Positions 46,463-54,720 of a stretch of DNA of 64,000 nt are shown one piece after another (positions within the stretch are counted from its first letter, which is position 1; every line of letters begins with the position of its first letter). Below the pieces are notes generated by a model that saw only the letters and a list, made by a program, of their open reading frames with translations, was not told the DNA's origin and made no database searches. This stretch comes from Bosea sp. Tri-49 (GTDB lineage Bacteria > Pseudomonadota > Alphaproteobacteria > Rhizobiales > Beijerinckiaceae), in assembly GCF_003952665.1 (NCBI RefSeq), contig NZ_CP017946.1:5537001-5601000 (forward strand), read 5' to 3'. The translations under genes and the position numbers were made by a program.

Positions 46463-46768
46463 ATGCGTTCGCTTTCCCGCCTTGCCGCCGGCCTGGCCTT
46501 GTCCGTCGCAGCCGCCACCTTCGCCGCATCGGTGGCCGAGGCGCAGCAGCAGCGCCGTCCGCTGCGCGTCACCGTGCAGAAGCGCAGCTATTTCGACATG
46601 GGCAATGTGGTGCCCGTCGGCAGCATGAACCGCTATGCGACCCAGAACATCGTCGCGAGCCCGGTCTATTCCGCGGCAGGTGAGCTTTACGGCGAGGGCA
46701 CGCTGCCGTCGCGCATCGGCTCGGGCGCCAATCCCTTCGCCAACAGTTTCTCGACGCCGCGCTTCTGA
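46463..46768 (+). CDS. Small secreted protein, unknown function
   Basis: The 101-residue precursor starts after CAGGAG. It has a signal peptide (about residues 1-27, cleavage after AEA) and a short mature part rich in Arg, Asn and Ser. Strands include RVTVQKRSYFDMGNVVPVG and a C-terminal PFANSFSTPRF, reminiscent of short outer-membrane-associated proteins ending in Phe. No family was recognised. A bidirectional terminator follows. Confidence 0.7.
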   Translation: MRSLSRLAAGLALSVAAATFAASVAEAQQQRRPLRVTVQKRSYFDMGNVVPVGSMNRYATQNIVASPVYSAAGELYGEGTLPSRIGSGANPFANSFSTPRF

Positions 46769-46789
46769 GCCGGCAGCAAGCTTGAAACG

Positions 46790-46817
46790 AAAAGGCCCGC
46801 CGTGAGGCGGGCCTTTT
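46790..46817. terminator. Bidirectional terminator between secreted protein and hss
   Basis: AAAAGGCCCGCC and GGCGGGCCTTTT form a perfect 12-bp stem around GTGA, with T runs on both strands. It serves both convergent genes. Confidence 0.92.
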
Positions 46818-46827
46818 GCTTTTGTGG

Positions 46828-48264
46828 TCAGCGCACCAGGATGTTGCGGAACTGCCAGGGATCGCTGGTGTCGATGTCCTCCGGGAACAGGCCCGGGCGG
46901 CCGTCGAGCGGGGTCCAGTCGGTGTAGTAGCCCTTCACAGGGCCGAGATAGGGCATCTGGATGCCGAGGCAGCGGTCGAGATCCATTTCCTCGACCTCGA
47001 CGATGCCGGCCTTGGGGTTCTCCAGCGCCCAGACCATGCCGGCGAGCACGGCCGAGGTGACCTGCAGGCCGGTCGCGGTCTGGTACGGGGCGAGCTTGCG
47101 CGCTTCCTCCGTCGAGAGCTGCGAGCCGAACCAGTAGGCGCCCTTGTCGTGGCCGTAGAGCAGCACGCCGAGCTCGTCGATGCCGTCGATGACCTCGTTC
47201 TCCTCGAGGATGTGGTGCTCTTCCTGGGGGCGGCCGGCATTGCCGAACATCTCGTGCAGCGAGAGCACGGCGTCGTTGCACGGATGATAGGCGTAGTGGC
47301 AGGTCGGCCGGTAGATCGCCTTGCCGGCCTCGTCGCGCACGGTGAAGTAGTCGGCGATCGAGATCGACTCGTTATGCGTCACCAGGAAGCCGTATTGCGG
47401 GCCCGGGGTCGGGCACCAGCTGCGTACCTTGGTCTCGGCACCGGCCTGCATCAGATAGATCGCCGCCTGCGAGCCGGTCTCGTGGGTGCGGGCGTTGTCC
47501 GGCATCCACTTCTCATGGGTGCCCCAGCCCAGCTCGGCCGGCTGAACGCCCTCGGAGATGAAACCCTCGACCGACCAGGTGTTGACGAAGACGCCCGGCG
47601 GCTTGGGGTTCTTCGAACGCTGCGTGTCGCGCTCGGCGATATGGATGCCCTTGACGCCGACCTGCTTCATCAGCCCGGCCCATTCCTCGCGGGTGGTCGG
47701 CTGCGGCACGTTGAGGCGCATGTCGGCGGCGAGGTTCAGCAGAGCCTTCTTGGCCAGCCAGGAGGCCATGCCGGGGTTGGCGCCGCAGCAGGAGACGGCC
47801 GTCGTCGAACCCGGGGCGCGGGCGCGCTTGGCGGCGAGCGTCATCTCGCGCAGCGCGTAGTTCGAGCGCTCGCCCGGACCCTTCGTCTCGTCGAAGTAGA
47901 AGCCGAGCCAGGGCTCGTTGACCGTGTCGATATAGAGTGCGCCAAGGCTGGAGCAGAGCTCCATGATGTCGCGCGAACCCGTGTCGCAGGACAGGTTGAC
48001 GCAGAAGCCCTGGCCACCGCCCGCGGTCAGCAGCGGCTCCAGCATGGTCTTGTAGTTCTCAAGCGTCACGGCTTCCTGGATGAAGCGGATGCCGCGCTCG
48101 TCCAGAAGGGCGCGGTTGTCGTCGTCGGGTGCGATCACCACGAACCGGCTCTTGTCGAATTTGAGATGCCGCTCGATCAGCGGCAGTGTCCCGCGGCCGA
48201 TCGAACCGAAGCCGATCATCACGATCGGGCCGCTGATCTCGCCGTATACGGGCCAATCCGTCAT
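46828..48264 (-). CDS. hss: Homospermidine synthase
   Basis: The 478-residue NAD+-dependent enzyme joins two putrescine units to homospermidine, the main polyamine of many alphaproteobacteria. The Rossmann motif is MIGFGSIGRGTLPLIE. The family core includes LSCDTGSRDIMELC, a NEPWLGFYFDE segment and CGANPGMASW. ATG at 48264 has AGGAG upstream. Its putrescine would come from the decarboxylase at 53388-54533. The terminator is shared with the preceding convergent gene. Confidence 0.95.
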   Translation of the reverse strand: MTDWPVYGEISGPIVMIGFGSIGRGTLPLIERHLKFDKSRFVVIAPDDDNRALLDERGIRFIQEAVTLENYKTMLEPLLTAGGGQGFCVNLSCDTGSRDIMELCSSLGALYIDTVNEPWLGFYFDETKGPGERSNYALREMTLAAKRARAPGSTTAVSCCGANPGMASWLAKKALLNLAADMRLNVPQPTTREEWAGLMKQVGVKGIHIAERDTQRSKNPKPPGVFVNTWSVEGFISEGVQPAELGWGTHEKWMPDNARTHETGSQAAIYLMQAGAETKVRSWCPTPGPQYGFLVTHNESISIADYFTVRDEAGKAIYRPTCHYAYHPCNDAVLSLHEMFGNAGRPQEEHHILEENEVIDGIDELGVLLYGHDKGAYWFGSQLSTEEARKLAPYQTATGLQVTSAVLAGMVWALENPKAGIVEVEEMDLDRCLGIQMPYLGPVKGYYTDWTPLDGRPGLFPEDIDTSDPWQFRNILVR

Positions 48265-48362
48265 TCTTTTCAACTCCTGGGTTGGTTACTTGCAGAACAA
48301 GCGGACGCTGGTATGGCCTGCCGTTCCGGGGGTCAATCCCGCCGGCGCCAGGCCTACGCCCG

Positions 48363-49193
48363 TCAGTCGTGTGCGCCGGGGTAGTCGGCGTCGAGCACGA
48401 AGGGGTAGGGGCCGGGATAGCGCTCGACATAGGCCATGTGGCTGACGAGTCCGGTGCCGGACCGATAGCTGTGCAGATAGTAGGCCGGCGGCTCCATGTG
48501 GAAGGTGGCCGGCCCCTCGGGCGCGAGGTCGAGCGTGACCTGATGCGTCACGCTCGGCGCGATCTGCGCAATCGTGCCGGCGAAGCGCGTCGTGATCGGC
48601 CGGTGATGGTGGCCGCAGACGATGCGCTCGATGTTCTGATGCCGGCTAATGATATCGCGGAAGCCATCGGCGCCGTCGAGCAGGCGGATGCGGTCCATGT
48701 GGATGATGCCGCAGTCGAAGGGCGGATGATGCATGAAGATGACGACCGGCTTGCCGTTCGCGCCGGCGAGCGCGTTCTCCAGGAAGGCGAGGCGCTTGTC
48801 GCAGAGCGCGCCGGCGCTCTGGCCCGGTAGAAGGGTGTCGAGGCCGATCAGTCTGATGTCGCCGAGATCGGCGCTGAACTGAATGAAGCCGTCGTCGAGA
48901 ACCGCATGCGGTCCGAGTTCGAGGCCGGCCGCCAAGGTTTCGCGGCGGTCGTGATTGCCGGGGAGGAGCAGCACGGGCACGTCGATGCGCGTGAGCAGGT
49001 TTGCCAGCAGCTCATATTCCTCGGCGAGACCGCAATCGGTGAGATCGCCGGTGATCACCAACGCATCCGGGCGCGGGCGGAGGGCGGCGACCACGTCGAG
49101 CGCGCGCTCGGTCAGGGCATTGGTCTCGGAGACGCGATAGGCCGGCTTGCCGAGCGGGCGGATGTGCAGGTCGGTGATATGGGCGATCAGCAT
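48363..49193 (-). CDS. GpdQ-like glycerophosphodiesterase (metallophosphoesterase)
   Basis: The 276-residue protein has the binuclear metal motifs of class III phosphodiesterases: Asp8 and His10 in ITDLH, GDLTD near residue 50, GNHDRRE near 80, FMHHPP near 155 and CGHHHRP near 195. Sequence pattern and length follow Enterobacter GpdQ (MLLAHISDTH...), which hydrolyses glycerophosphodiesters; cAMP phosphodiesterase CpdA is the alternative. It follows the glycerol-phosphate-type importer genes. The frame extends upstream through a repeat element, but ATG 49193 is the natural start. Confidence 0.87.
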   Translation of the reverse strand: MLIAHITDLHIRPLGKPAYRVSETNALTERALDVVAALRPRPDALVITGDLTDCGLAEEYELLANLLTRIDVPVLLLPGNHDRRETLAAGLELGPHAVLDDGFIQFSADLGDIRLIGLDTLLPGQSAGALCDKRLAFLENALAGANGKPVVIFMHHPPFDCGIIHMDRIRLLDGADGFRDIISRHQNIERIVCGHHHRPITTRFAGTIAQIAPSVTHQVTLDLAPEGPATFHMEPPAYYLHSYRSGTGLVSHMAYVERYPGPYPFVLDADYPGAHD

Positions 49194-49220
49194 GGAGTTA
49201 CGGTCCGGATCTTGGTCCCC

Positions 49221-49307
49221 GTCATGCTCGGCCTTGTGCCGAGCATCCACGTCTTGCGACGTGGATGAAGGGGCAACGTGGATGGCCGGGGCAAGCCCGG
49301 CCATGAC
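49221..49307. repeat. Composite palindromic intergenic repeat
   Basis: The element is bounded by GTCATG and CATGAC. It holds three hairpins: ATGCTCGG/CCGAGCAT (49224-49246), ATCCACGTC/GACGTGGAT (49245-49266) and GGCCGGG/CCCGGCC (49284-49302). The wording is that of repeats scattered in Hyphomicrobiales genomes, which often translate as MAGLAPAIHV. It separates the binding-protein gene from the phosphodiesterase gene. Confidence 0.75.
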
Positions 49308-49322
49308 GATGACGGCTGCTTT

Positions 49323-50657
49323 TCAGTTCGTTGGCAGCTTGAGCGCGGTCTGCTCGACATAAGGCTTCATGATCTCGTCGGCGGTCTTCTGCGCCGAGAC
49401 CAGCGCCTCCTTAGGCTGCTTCTTGCCAGAGAGCACGGCCTGCAGCTCGTCCTCGATCGCCTTGCGGACCGGAACGGTCTTGTAGGTCGCGAACCAGGGC
49501 TTGGCGTAGGCGAGCTGGCTGACGGCGATGCCGGCATCCGGGTTCTTGGCGATGAATTCCTTCATCTCCGGCAGCTCGTAGGCCGCCATGTTCGGGGCGA
49601 AGTATCCGGTGGCGCGGCTCCACCAGCCCGATTTCTCCGGTGAGGTCATCCAGTTGATCAGGGTCCAGGCCGCCTTGCGGCGCTCACCCTCGACCCCGGT
49701 TGGGATAACGAGCGAGGCGCCGCCGATCGGCACCTCGTTCTTCACGTTCTTCGGCACGAAGGCGACCTTGTAGGGGAACTTCGCGTTGGTGCGGATATGG
49801 GTGAGCGAGCCGGTCGAGAGCAGCACCATCGAGGCCTGGCCGGAGAGGAAGGCGGTCGAGACCGCGCCGCCCGCCTGCACGCCGGCGGGATGGACCTTGT
49901 GCTTGCCGACGAGATCCGACCAGAAGGTCAGGGCGCCGAGCATTGACGGGCTGTCGTAATAGACCTCGCCGCCGTAATCGACGTTGAACCACTGGCCGCC
50001 ATTGGACTGGGTCAGGGCCTGCAGGATCCAGCCGCCATAGTCGTAGTTGGACGGCGCGATAATGCCCCAGCGGGTGACGCGATCGCCTTCGCGCTTGGTC
50101 AGCTTCTTCGCCGCGGAGGCGAGCTCTTCCCAGTTCGAAGGTAGCTTCTCGGGATCGAGGCCGGCTTCCTTGAAGTGGTCGGCATTGACGTAGAGCAGCG
50201 GCGTCGAGTTGTGGAAGGGCACGCCGTAGACCGAGCGGTCGAGCACGGCATTGCCGTGCAGGGCGCGGAAGAACTGGCCCATATAGGCCTCGTTGGTCTT
50301 GCCGTCGGTCTTGATCAGATCGTCGAGCTTCTGGATCTCGCCCTCGATCTTGAGGTCGAGCAGGAAGTTGGCCGACATGATCACTGCCGCCGGCGGCTTG
50401 CCGGCCTTCATTGCGGCGCGGGTCTTGATCAGGGTCTCGTCATAGGAGCCGGTGTAGACCGGCGTCGCCTTGATCGCCGGGTTCTTCTCGTTGAACTCCT
50501 TGATCAGCGCGGTCATGTCGCGGGCGAGCTGGCCGTCGACCGGGACCGGGAAGAACAGCTCGATCTCGGTCGGCGCCTGGGCGAAGGCCGGTGTGATGGC
50601 GAAGGAGGCGGCAAAGGCTGCGCCGGCGAGAACCGATCTGCGGGTGGTGCTGGTCAT
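49323..50657 (-). CDS. UgpB-like ABC substrate-binding protein
   Basis: The 444-residue precursor carries a twin-arginine-like signal (TTRRSVLAGAAFA, cleavage near FAQ at 27). A family 1 binding-protein fold of the UgpB type follows: PVDGQLARDMTALIKEFN near the start, GVPFHNSTPLLYVNADHF, and GGASLVIPTG. UgpB binds glycerol-3-phosphate or glycerophosphodiesters. The phosphodiesterase gene downstream supports that ligand; other sugars remain possible. It follows the two permease genes. Confidence 0.87.
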   Translation of the reverse strand: MTSTTRRSVLAGAAFAASFAITPAFAQAPTEIELFFPVPVDGQLARDMTALIKEFNEKNPAIKATPVYTGSYDETLIKTRAAMKAGKPPAAVIMSANFLLDLKIEGEIQKLDDLIKTDGKTNEAYMGQFFRALHGNAVLDRSVYGVPFHNSTPLLYVNADHFKEAGLDPEKLPSNWEELASAAKKLTKREGDRVTRWGIIAPSNYDYGGWILQALTQSNGGQWFNVDYGGEVYYDSPSMLGALTFWSDLVGKHKVHPAGVQAGGAVSTAFLSGQASMVLLSTGSLTHIRTNAKFPYKVAFVPKNVKNEVPIGGASLVIPTGVEGERRKAAWTLINWMTSPEKSGWWSRATGYFAPNMAAYELPEMKEFIAKNPDAGIAVSQLAYAKPWFATYKTVPVRKAIEDELQAVLSGKKQPKEALVSAQKTADEIMKPYVEQTALKLPTN

Positions 50658-50669
50658 TGTCTGGACCCC

Positions 50670-51521
50670 TTATTTGATGCCTGACGAGACGAAGGAATTG
50701 ACGAAGGCACGCTGGAACAGCGCGAAGGCGATCAGCAGCGGCGCGCTGACCATCAGGGTGCCGGCGGCGATGACGCCCCAGGCCTGCGCGCCCTCGGCAC
50801 CGCGGGTGAACGAGGCGAGGCCGACGGTGAGCGGGCGCAGATCCGGCGAGTTGATCACCATCAGGGGCCAGAGGAACTCGTTCCAATGGCTGGTGACGGA
50901 GACGATTCCGAAGGCGATCAGCGAGGGCTTCGCCAGCGGCAGATAGATGAAGCCGATGCGCTGCCAGACGCTGGCGCCGTCGATCAGCGCTGCGTCCTCA
51001 AGCTCGCGCGGGATCGCCCTGAAGGCCTGGCGCATCAAGAAGGTGCCGAAGGCGGAGGCGAAATAGGGCGCCATCACGCCGAGCAGGCTGTCATAGAGGC
51101 CGAGCTTCGCGATCGTCGCCAGATTGGGGACGATCAGCACGACCGGCGCCAGCATCAGCTGCAGCAGGAAGAGATAGAAACAGAGCGTCCGGCCGGGGAA
51201 CTCCAGCCGGGCGAAGGCATAGCCGGCGAGCGTGATCATCACGATCTGCCCGGCGAGGATGCCGAAGCTGATGATGGCGGTGTTGAGGCCGTAGCGCGGG
51301 AAATCGGCCGAGGCCCAGGCTTCGGCGAAGTTGCCGAGCGTCGGGACATAGGACGGGACCAGCGAGGCCATGCCGGAACCGCCATAGGTGTGCGGGTTGA
51401 AGGCGGCGACCAGCATCCAGAGGAAGGGCGTCATCCAGAGCGCGGCGATCAGCAAGGTCGCGGCATAGCCGAGCCTGGGCGTGATCTCGCGATTGGCGAC
51501 GCCGCTCGAGGCTTCGATCAT
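50670..51521 (-). CDS. UgpE-like ABC permease
   Basis: The 283-residue permease has six predicted helices, with the EAA loop EDAALIDGASVWQRIGFIYLPLAKP near residue 190. That loop binds the ATPase. It pairs with the UgpA-like permease, whose stop overlaps its start by ATGA. No ATP-binding subunit is encoded in this operon. The binding-protein gene follows 12 bases later. Confidence 0.9.
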   Translation of the reverse strand: MIEASSGVANREITPRLGYAATLLIAALWMTPFLWMLVAAFNPHTYGGSGMASLVPSYVPTLGNFAEAWASADFPRYGLNTAIISFGILAGQIVMITLAGYAFARLEFPGRTLCFYLFLLQLMLAPVVLIVPNLATIAKLGLYDSLLGVMAPYFASAFGTFLMRQAFRAIPRELEDAALIDGASVWQRIGFIYLPLAKPSLIAFGIVSVTSHWNEFLWPLMVINSPDLRPLTVGLASFTRGAEGAQAWGVIAAGTLMVSAPLLIAFALFQRAFVNSFVSSGIK

Positions 51522-52462
51522 GGCTCGCGCTCCCCGAAGGAGCGCTCGAGGGTGCGCAGCGAGCTCGCCGAGATCGCGAGCAGCAGCGCCAGCATCACAA
51601 GCGTGCCGGCGGCGGCGCGCCCGGCATCGTAGCTCTCGACCGCCTGCTGATAGACGTAGAACAGCAGGAGATTGGTCGAGTCCGACGGTCCACCCTTGGT
51701 CAGGACGAAGACGTGGTCGACCTGGGTGACGACGTTGATCAGCCCGATCACCATGACGAAGCCGATGGTCGGCTTGAGATAGGGCAAGGTGACGTAGCGC
51801 AGGCGCTGCCAGGGATTGGCGCCGTCGAGGATCGCCGCCTCATAGGCGTCGGCCGGAACCGCCTGCAAGCCCGCGAGGAAGAACAGCATGTAGTAGCCGG
51901 CGTTCTTCCAGATCGTCAGGCCCATGATCGACCAAAGCGCGATATCGGGATCGCCGAGCCAATTCGGGCCCGAGATCGCGAGCTTGGCGAGGTGGTAGTC
52001 GAGCAGCCCGGCATTGGGCAGGAAGATGAACAGGAAGATCGAGGCGGCGGCGACGAGCGGGATCAGCACCGGCAGGAAGAACAGCGAGCGGAACAGCGCG
52101 TTGACGCGGCTCGATCTCGCGAGCGCCATGGCGAAGCCGAGTGCCAGAACAAGGCTCGGGATCACCGTGCCGAAGGCATAGAGCAGGTTGTTGGCGAGTG
52201 CCTTGCGGAAGGCGGCATCGGCGAAGAGCGCCGTGAAATTGGCGAGGCCGACATAGGTCTGCGGACCGCCGATCTTGATCTGGTTGTGCAAGGCCTGCCA
52301 GGCGACCTGGATCACCGGCCAGTAGGTGAACAGCGTCAGCAGGACAAGCGACGGCGCCAGCAGGCCGAAGGCAAGCATGGTCTGACGGCGAGGCCGCCAG
52401 GTCGCGAGCCGCAGCGCCTGCGGCCTTGCCAATCCGCTCGTCAGAACCGTGTCCGCCATCAT
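51518..52462 (-). CDS. UgpA-like ABC permease
   Basis: The 314-residue permease has six predicted helices. FTYWPVIQVAWQAL lies in the first periplasmic region, and the EAA loop YEAAILDGANPWQRLRYVTLPYLKP lies near residue 215. It forms the importer channel with the UgpE-like subunit. Two ATG codons at 52462 and 52459 are possible starts, and both lie inside a hairpin that could mask the ribosome site. Confidence 0.9.
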   Translation of the reverse strand: MMADTVLTSGLARPQALRLATWRPRRQTMLAFGLLAPSLVLLTLFTYWPVIQVAWQALHNQIKIGGPQTYVGLANFTALFADAAFRKALANNLLYAFGTVIPSLVLALGFAMALARSSRVNALFRSLFFLPVLIPLVAAASIFLFIFLPNAGLLDYHLAKLAISGPNWLGDPDIALWSIMGLTIWKNAGYYMLFFLAGLQAVPADAYEAAILDGANPWQRLRYVTLPYLKPTIGFVMVIGLINVVTQVDHVFVLTKGGPSDSTNLLLFYVYQQAVESYDAGRAAAGTLVMLALLLAISASSLRTLERSFGEREP

Positions 52463-52486
52463 CCCCGCCTTCGCGGGGGGTGATGG
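52457..52486 (-). promoter_or_regulatory. Hairpin over the ugpA-like start codon
   Basis: On the minus strand a CATCA...GCGGGG stem pairs with the sequence holding the GGGGATGATG start region. The loop is GAAG, with a small bulge in the stem. The pairing would sequester the ribosome site and start codon. Its wording also resembles dispersed CCCCGC-CTTC-GCGGGG repeats of alphaproteobacteria. Confidence 0.5.
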
Positions 52487-52568
52487 CGCTGCTGGACGAC
52501 AGTCCGGTGAAGATAGGATGACGCTTCAGCGACGAAGGCGGTGAAATAGCAGGCGCCTGAACGCAGAA

Positions 52569-52592
52569 CGGGCAGACCCTAGGGCCTGCCCG
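52569..52592. terminator. Hairpin after the GNAT gene
   Basis: CGGGCAG and CTGCCCG arms close around the self-complementary CCCTAGGG region, 27 bases past the GNAT stop. It lacks a T run, so intrinsic termination would be weak. Confidence 0.4.
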
Positions 52593-52618
52593 CTGAGCTT
52601 GGTGTCGAGGCTGCGACG

Positions 52619-53155
52619 TCAGGCGGCGCGACGTCGGAGACCCTCCGCGCCCTCGGCCGGGATCAGCGCCCCCGTGGCCTTCAGTACGCCGGTCGCGTCC
52701 TGAAGCGCGCCTTCGCGCAGCTCGAGGCCGAGGAAACGGTCACGCTCGACCGGGCCCGGCATGGCGAGATCGGCCATCGGCGCCGCGGTGAAGCCGAAGC
52801 GCTCGTAATAGGGCGCGTCGCCGACGAGCAGGATCGCGCCATGGCCGCGGCAGGCGGCGCGCCAGATCGCCTCGCGCATCATCGCCCTGCCGATGCCTTC
52901 GCCCTGGAGTTCCGGCTCGACTGCGAGCGGGCCGAGCAGCAGCGCCGGCTTGCCGTTGGCCTCGACATGCCAGAGGCGCACGGTCGCGACGAGCGCGCCG
53001 TCGCGCTCCGCCGTCAGGGCGAGCCCCTCGGCTGGCAGGCGGCCGTCGCGCAGGCGCTCGCTCGACTTCGCCGTGCGGCGCTCGCCGAGGCAGCGGTCGA
53101 GCAGGGCCTCGCGGGCCGGGATATCGGTCTCGATCTCGTCGCGGATCGTGATCAT
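52619..53155 (-). CDS. GNAT-family N-acetyltransferase next to ornithine decarboxylase
   Basis: The 178-residue protein starts at ATG 53155 after TAGGAGGT. The acetyl-CoA motif is PELQGEGIGRAMMREAI near residue 82, followed by LLVGDAPYYERFGF near 112, the pattern of YhbS-like GNAT enzymes. It transfers acetyl groups to an amine or protein of unknown identity. It lies downstream of the decarboxylase on the same strand, so acetylation of a polyamine is possible but not shown. Confidence 0.85.
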   Translation of the reverse strand: MITIRDEIETDIPAREALLDRCLGERRTAKSSERLRDGRLPAEGLALTAERDGALVATVRLWHVEANGKPALLLGPLAVEPELQGEGIGRAMMREAIWRAACRGHGAILLVGDAPYYERFGFTAAPMADLAMPGPVERDRFLGLELREGALQDATGVLKATGALIPAEGAEGLRRRAA

Positions 53156-53247
53156 GACGCACCTCCTACCGGAGCGCCCGCCTCGTCGCGGACCTTCCCG
53201 GCGCCGCCCGAAAAGGCGGCCACAAGCAAACAGGGATGTGTGGAAGA

Positions 53248-53352
53248 GGGTCCGGCGGGAGCCACGCCCGCGCTCCATTCTTGGAGGCGCGGACGTTCCG
53301 CCCGGTTTCCCGGGCGGCCTGCCGATTCTTGGCAGGGCGCTTCGCCGGACCC
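53248..53352 (-). other. Multi-hairpin structured region between decarboxylase and GNAT genes
   Basis: The arms GGGTCCGGCG (53248-53257) and CGCCGGACCC (53343-53352) can close a stem around three hairpins: CTCC/GGAG near 53273-53286, CGCCCGG/CCGGGCG near 53299-53316 and TGCC/GGCA near 53320-53334. The first and third loops carry the same ATTCTTGG word. It follows the decarboxylase stop by about 40 bases on the minus strand. Another stem (53361-53382) lies closer to the stop and lacks a T run. Confidence 0.55.
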
Positions 53353-53387
53353 GATTGGTGAGGGGCTGGCGAGCCAGCCCCTATTCG

Positions 53388-54533
53388 TCAGATGACGTAC
53401 TGCTTCAGCGGCGGGAAGCCGTTGAAGGCGACGGCCGAATAGGTCGTCGTATAGGCGCCGGTGCCCTCGATCAGGACCTTGTCCCCGATTTCGAGGCTGA
53501 ACGGCAGCATGTACGGGGTCTTCTCGTACATGACGTCGACCGAATCGCAGGTCGGGCCGGCGAGCACGCAGGGAACCGTGGCGTCGCCGTCCCGGATCGT
53601 TCGGATCGGGTAGCGGATCGCCTCGTCCATCGTCTCGGCCAGGCCGTTGAACTTGCCGATGTCGAGATAGACCCAGCGGACCTGGTCGTCCTCGCTCTTC
53701 TTCGAGATCAGCACGACCTCCGCCTCGATCAGGCCGGCTTCGCCGACCATGCCGCGGCCAGGCTCGATGATGGTCTCGGGCAGGCGGTTGCCGAAATGCT
53801 TCGACAGCGCCTGGAAGATCGCATCGCCATAGGCCGGGACGCCCGGGATCGGCCGCAGATAGCGCGCCGGGAAGCCGCCGCCGAGGTTGACCATCGACAG
53901 CGAAAGGCCGCGGGTGGCGCACTCCTTGAACACGGCCGAGGCCGAAGCCAGGGCCGAATCCCAGGCGTTCACATTCGCCTGCTGCGAGCCGACATGGAAC
54001 GAGATGCCATAGGCCTGGAGGCCAAGGCGATGACCATGCTCGAGCACGTCCGCGGCCATTTCGGGCACGCAGCCGAACTTGCGCGAGAGCGGCCAGTCGG
54101 CGCCGGCGCCGTCGCAGAGGATACGGCAGAAGATGCGCGCGCCTTCAGCCTTGGTGGCGGTGGCGGCACGGGCGATCTTCTCGACCTCGGCCTGGCAGTC
54201 GACGGCGAACAGGCGCACGCCGAGCTCCATGGCGCGAGCGACGTCGCGCTCCTTCTTGATGGTGTTGCCGAAGGAGATGCGGTCCGCCGTGGCGCCAGCC
54301 GAGAGCGCGAGCTCGATCTCGACGACCGAGGCGCAATCGAAGCAGGAGCCGAGCTTGGCCAGCAGGCGCAGCACTTCCGGCGCCGGGTTCGCCTTGACCG
54401 CGTAGAAGACGCGGGTGTCCGGCAGCGCCCGGGAGAAGGCAACATAATTCTCGCGCACGACCTCGAGGTCGATCACGACGCAGGGGCCGTCCTCGCGGCG
54501 GTCACGCAGAAATTCACGGATGCGCTCGGTCAT
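53388..54533 (-). CDS. Ornithine (or lysine/ornithine) decarboxylase, eukaryote-like fold type III
   Basis: The 381-residue PLP enzyme makes putrescine from ornithine. Lys47 in YAVKANP binds PLP. His180 lies in FHVGSQ, GGG at 218-220 and EPGR at 257-260 hold the phosphate, and Cys329-Asp330 in GPTCDS supply the catalytic pair from the other subunit. This short type is common in alphaproteobacteria. Some members also accept lysine, which the sequence alone does not settle. A leader of about 440 bases with strong structures precedes it. Confidence 0.94.
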   Translation of the reverse strand: MTERIREFLRDRREDGPCVVIDLEVVRENYVAFSRALPDTRVFYAVKANPAPEVLRLLAKLGSCFDCASVVEIELALSAGATADRISFGNTIKKERDVARAMELGVRLFAVDCQAEVEKIARAATATKAEGARIFCRILCDGAGADWPLSRKFGCVPEMAADVLEHGHRLGLQAYGISFHVGSQQANVNAWDSALASASAVFKECATRGLSLSMVNLGGGFPARYLRPIPGVPAYGDAIFQALSKHFGNRLPETIIEPGRGMVGEAGLIEAEVVLISKKSEDDQVRWVYLDIGKFNGLAETMDEAIRYPIRTIRDGDATVPCVLAGPTCDSVDVMYEKTPYMLPFSLEIGDKVLIEGTGAYTTTYSAVAFNGFPPLKQYVI

Positions 54534-54720
54534 GAGACGCTGCTCCTCTTCGGCGCAAGCGGCGCCGATACGACGTGTAGCCGTTCGAGTCGTTCGCGAT
54601 CCGAGGCGCGATGGAGACGCCTTAGGATTGCGGACGAGACGTCCGGACCCGAAACACCGTCGATTGGGAGATTAACCCCGCACGCCCGGCAATGAAGGAC
54701 AAGCCTCTTCGGTGTTGGCC
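54534..54720 (-). ncRNA. Structured decarboxylase leader, candidate speF-type RNA element
   Basis: The minus-strand leader contains a GGACG-TCT-CGTCC hairpin (near 54632-54644) and a GGCGC-CGCTT-GCGCC hairpin (near 54552-54566) just before the AGGAG ribosome site and ATG. Alphaproteobacterial decarboxylase genes carry a conserved leader called the speF motif, and position, length and structure agree with it. I could not run the covariance model. A small open frame crosses the same bases and overlaps the start codon. Confidence 0.55.

Noticed and set aside
49194..49304. N-terminal extension of the phosphodiesterase (MAGLAPAIHV leader)
   Set aside because: It is translation of a palindromic repeat. 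The protein family starts at the later ATG.
49221..49307. CRISPR-like repeats
   Set aside because: The hairpins differ in sequence and there are no regular spacers.
52619..53278. Longer GNAT frame starting at 53278
   Set aside because: The extra 41 residues are basic low-complexity sequence, while ATG 53155 has a strong TAGGAGGT ribosome site.
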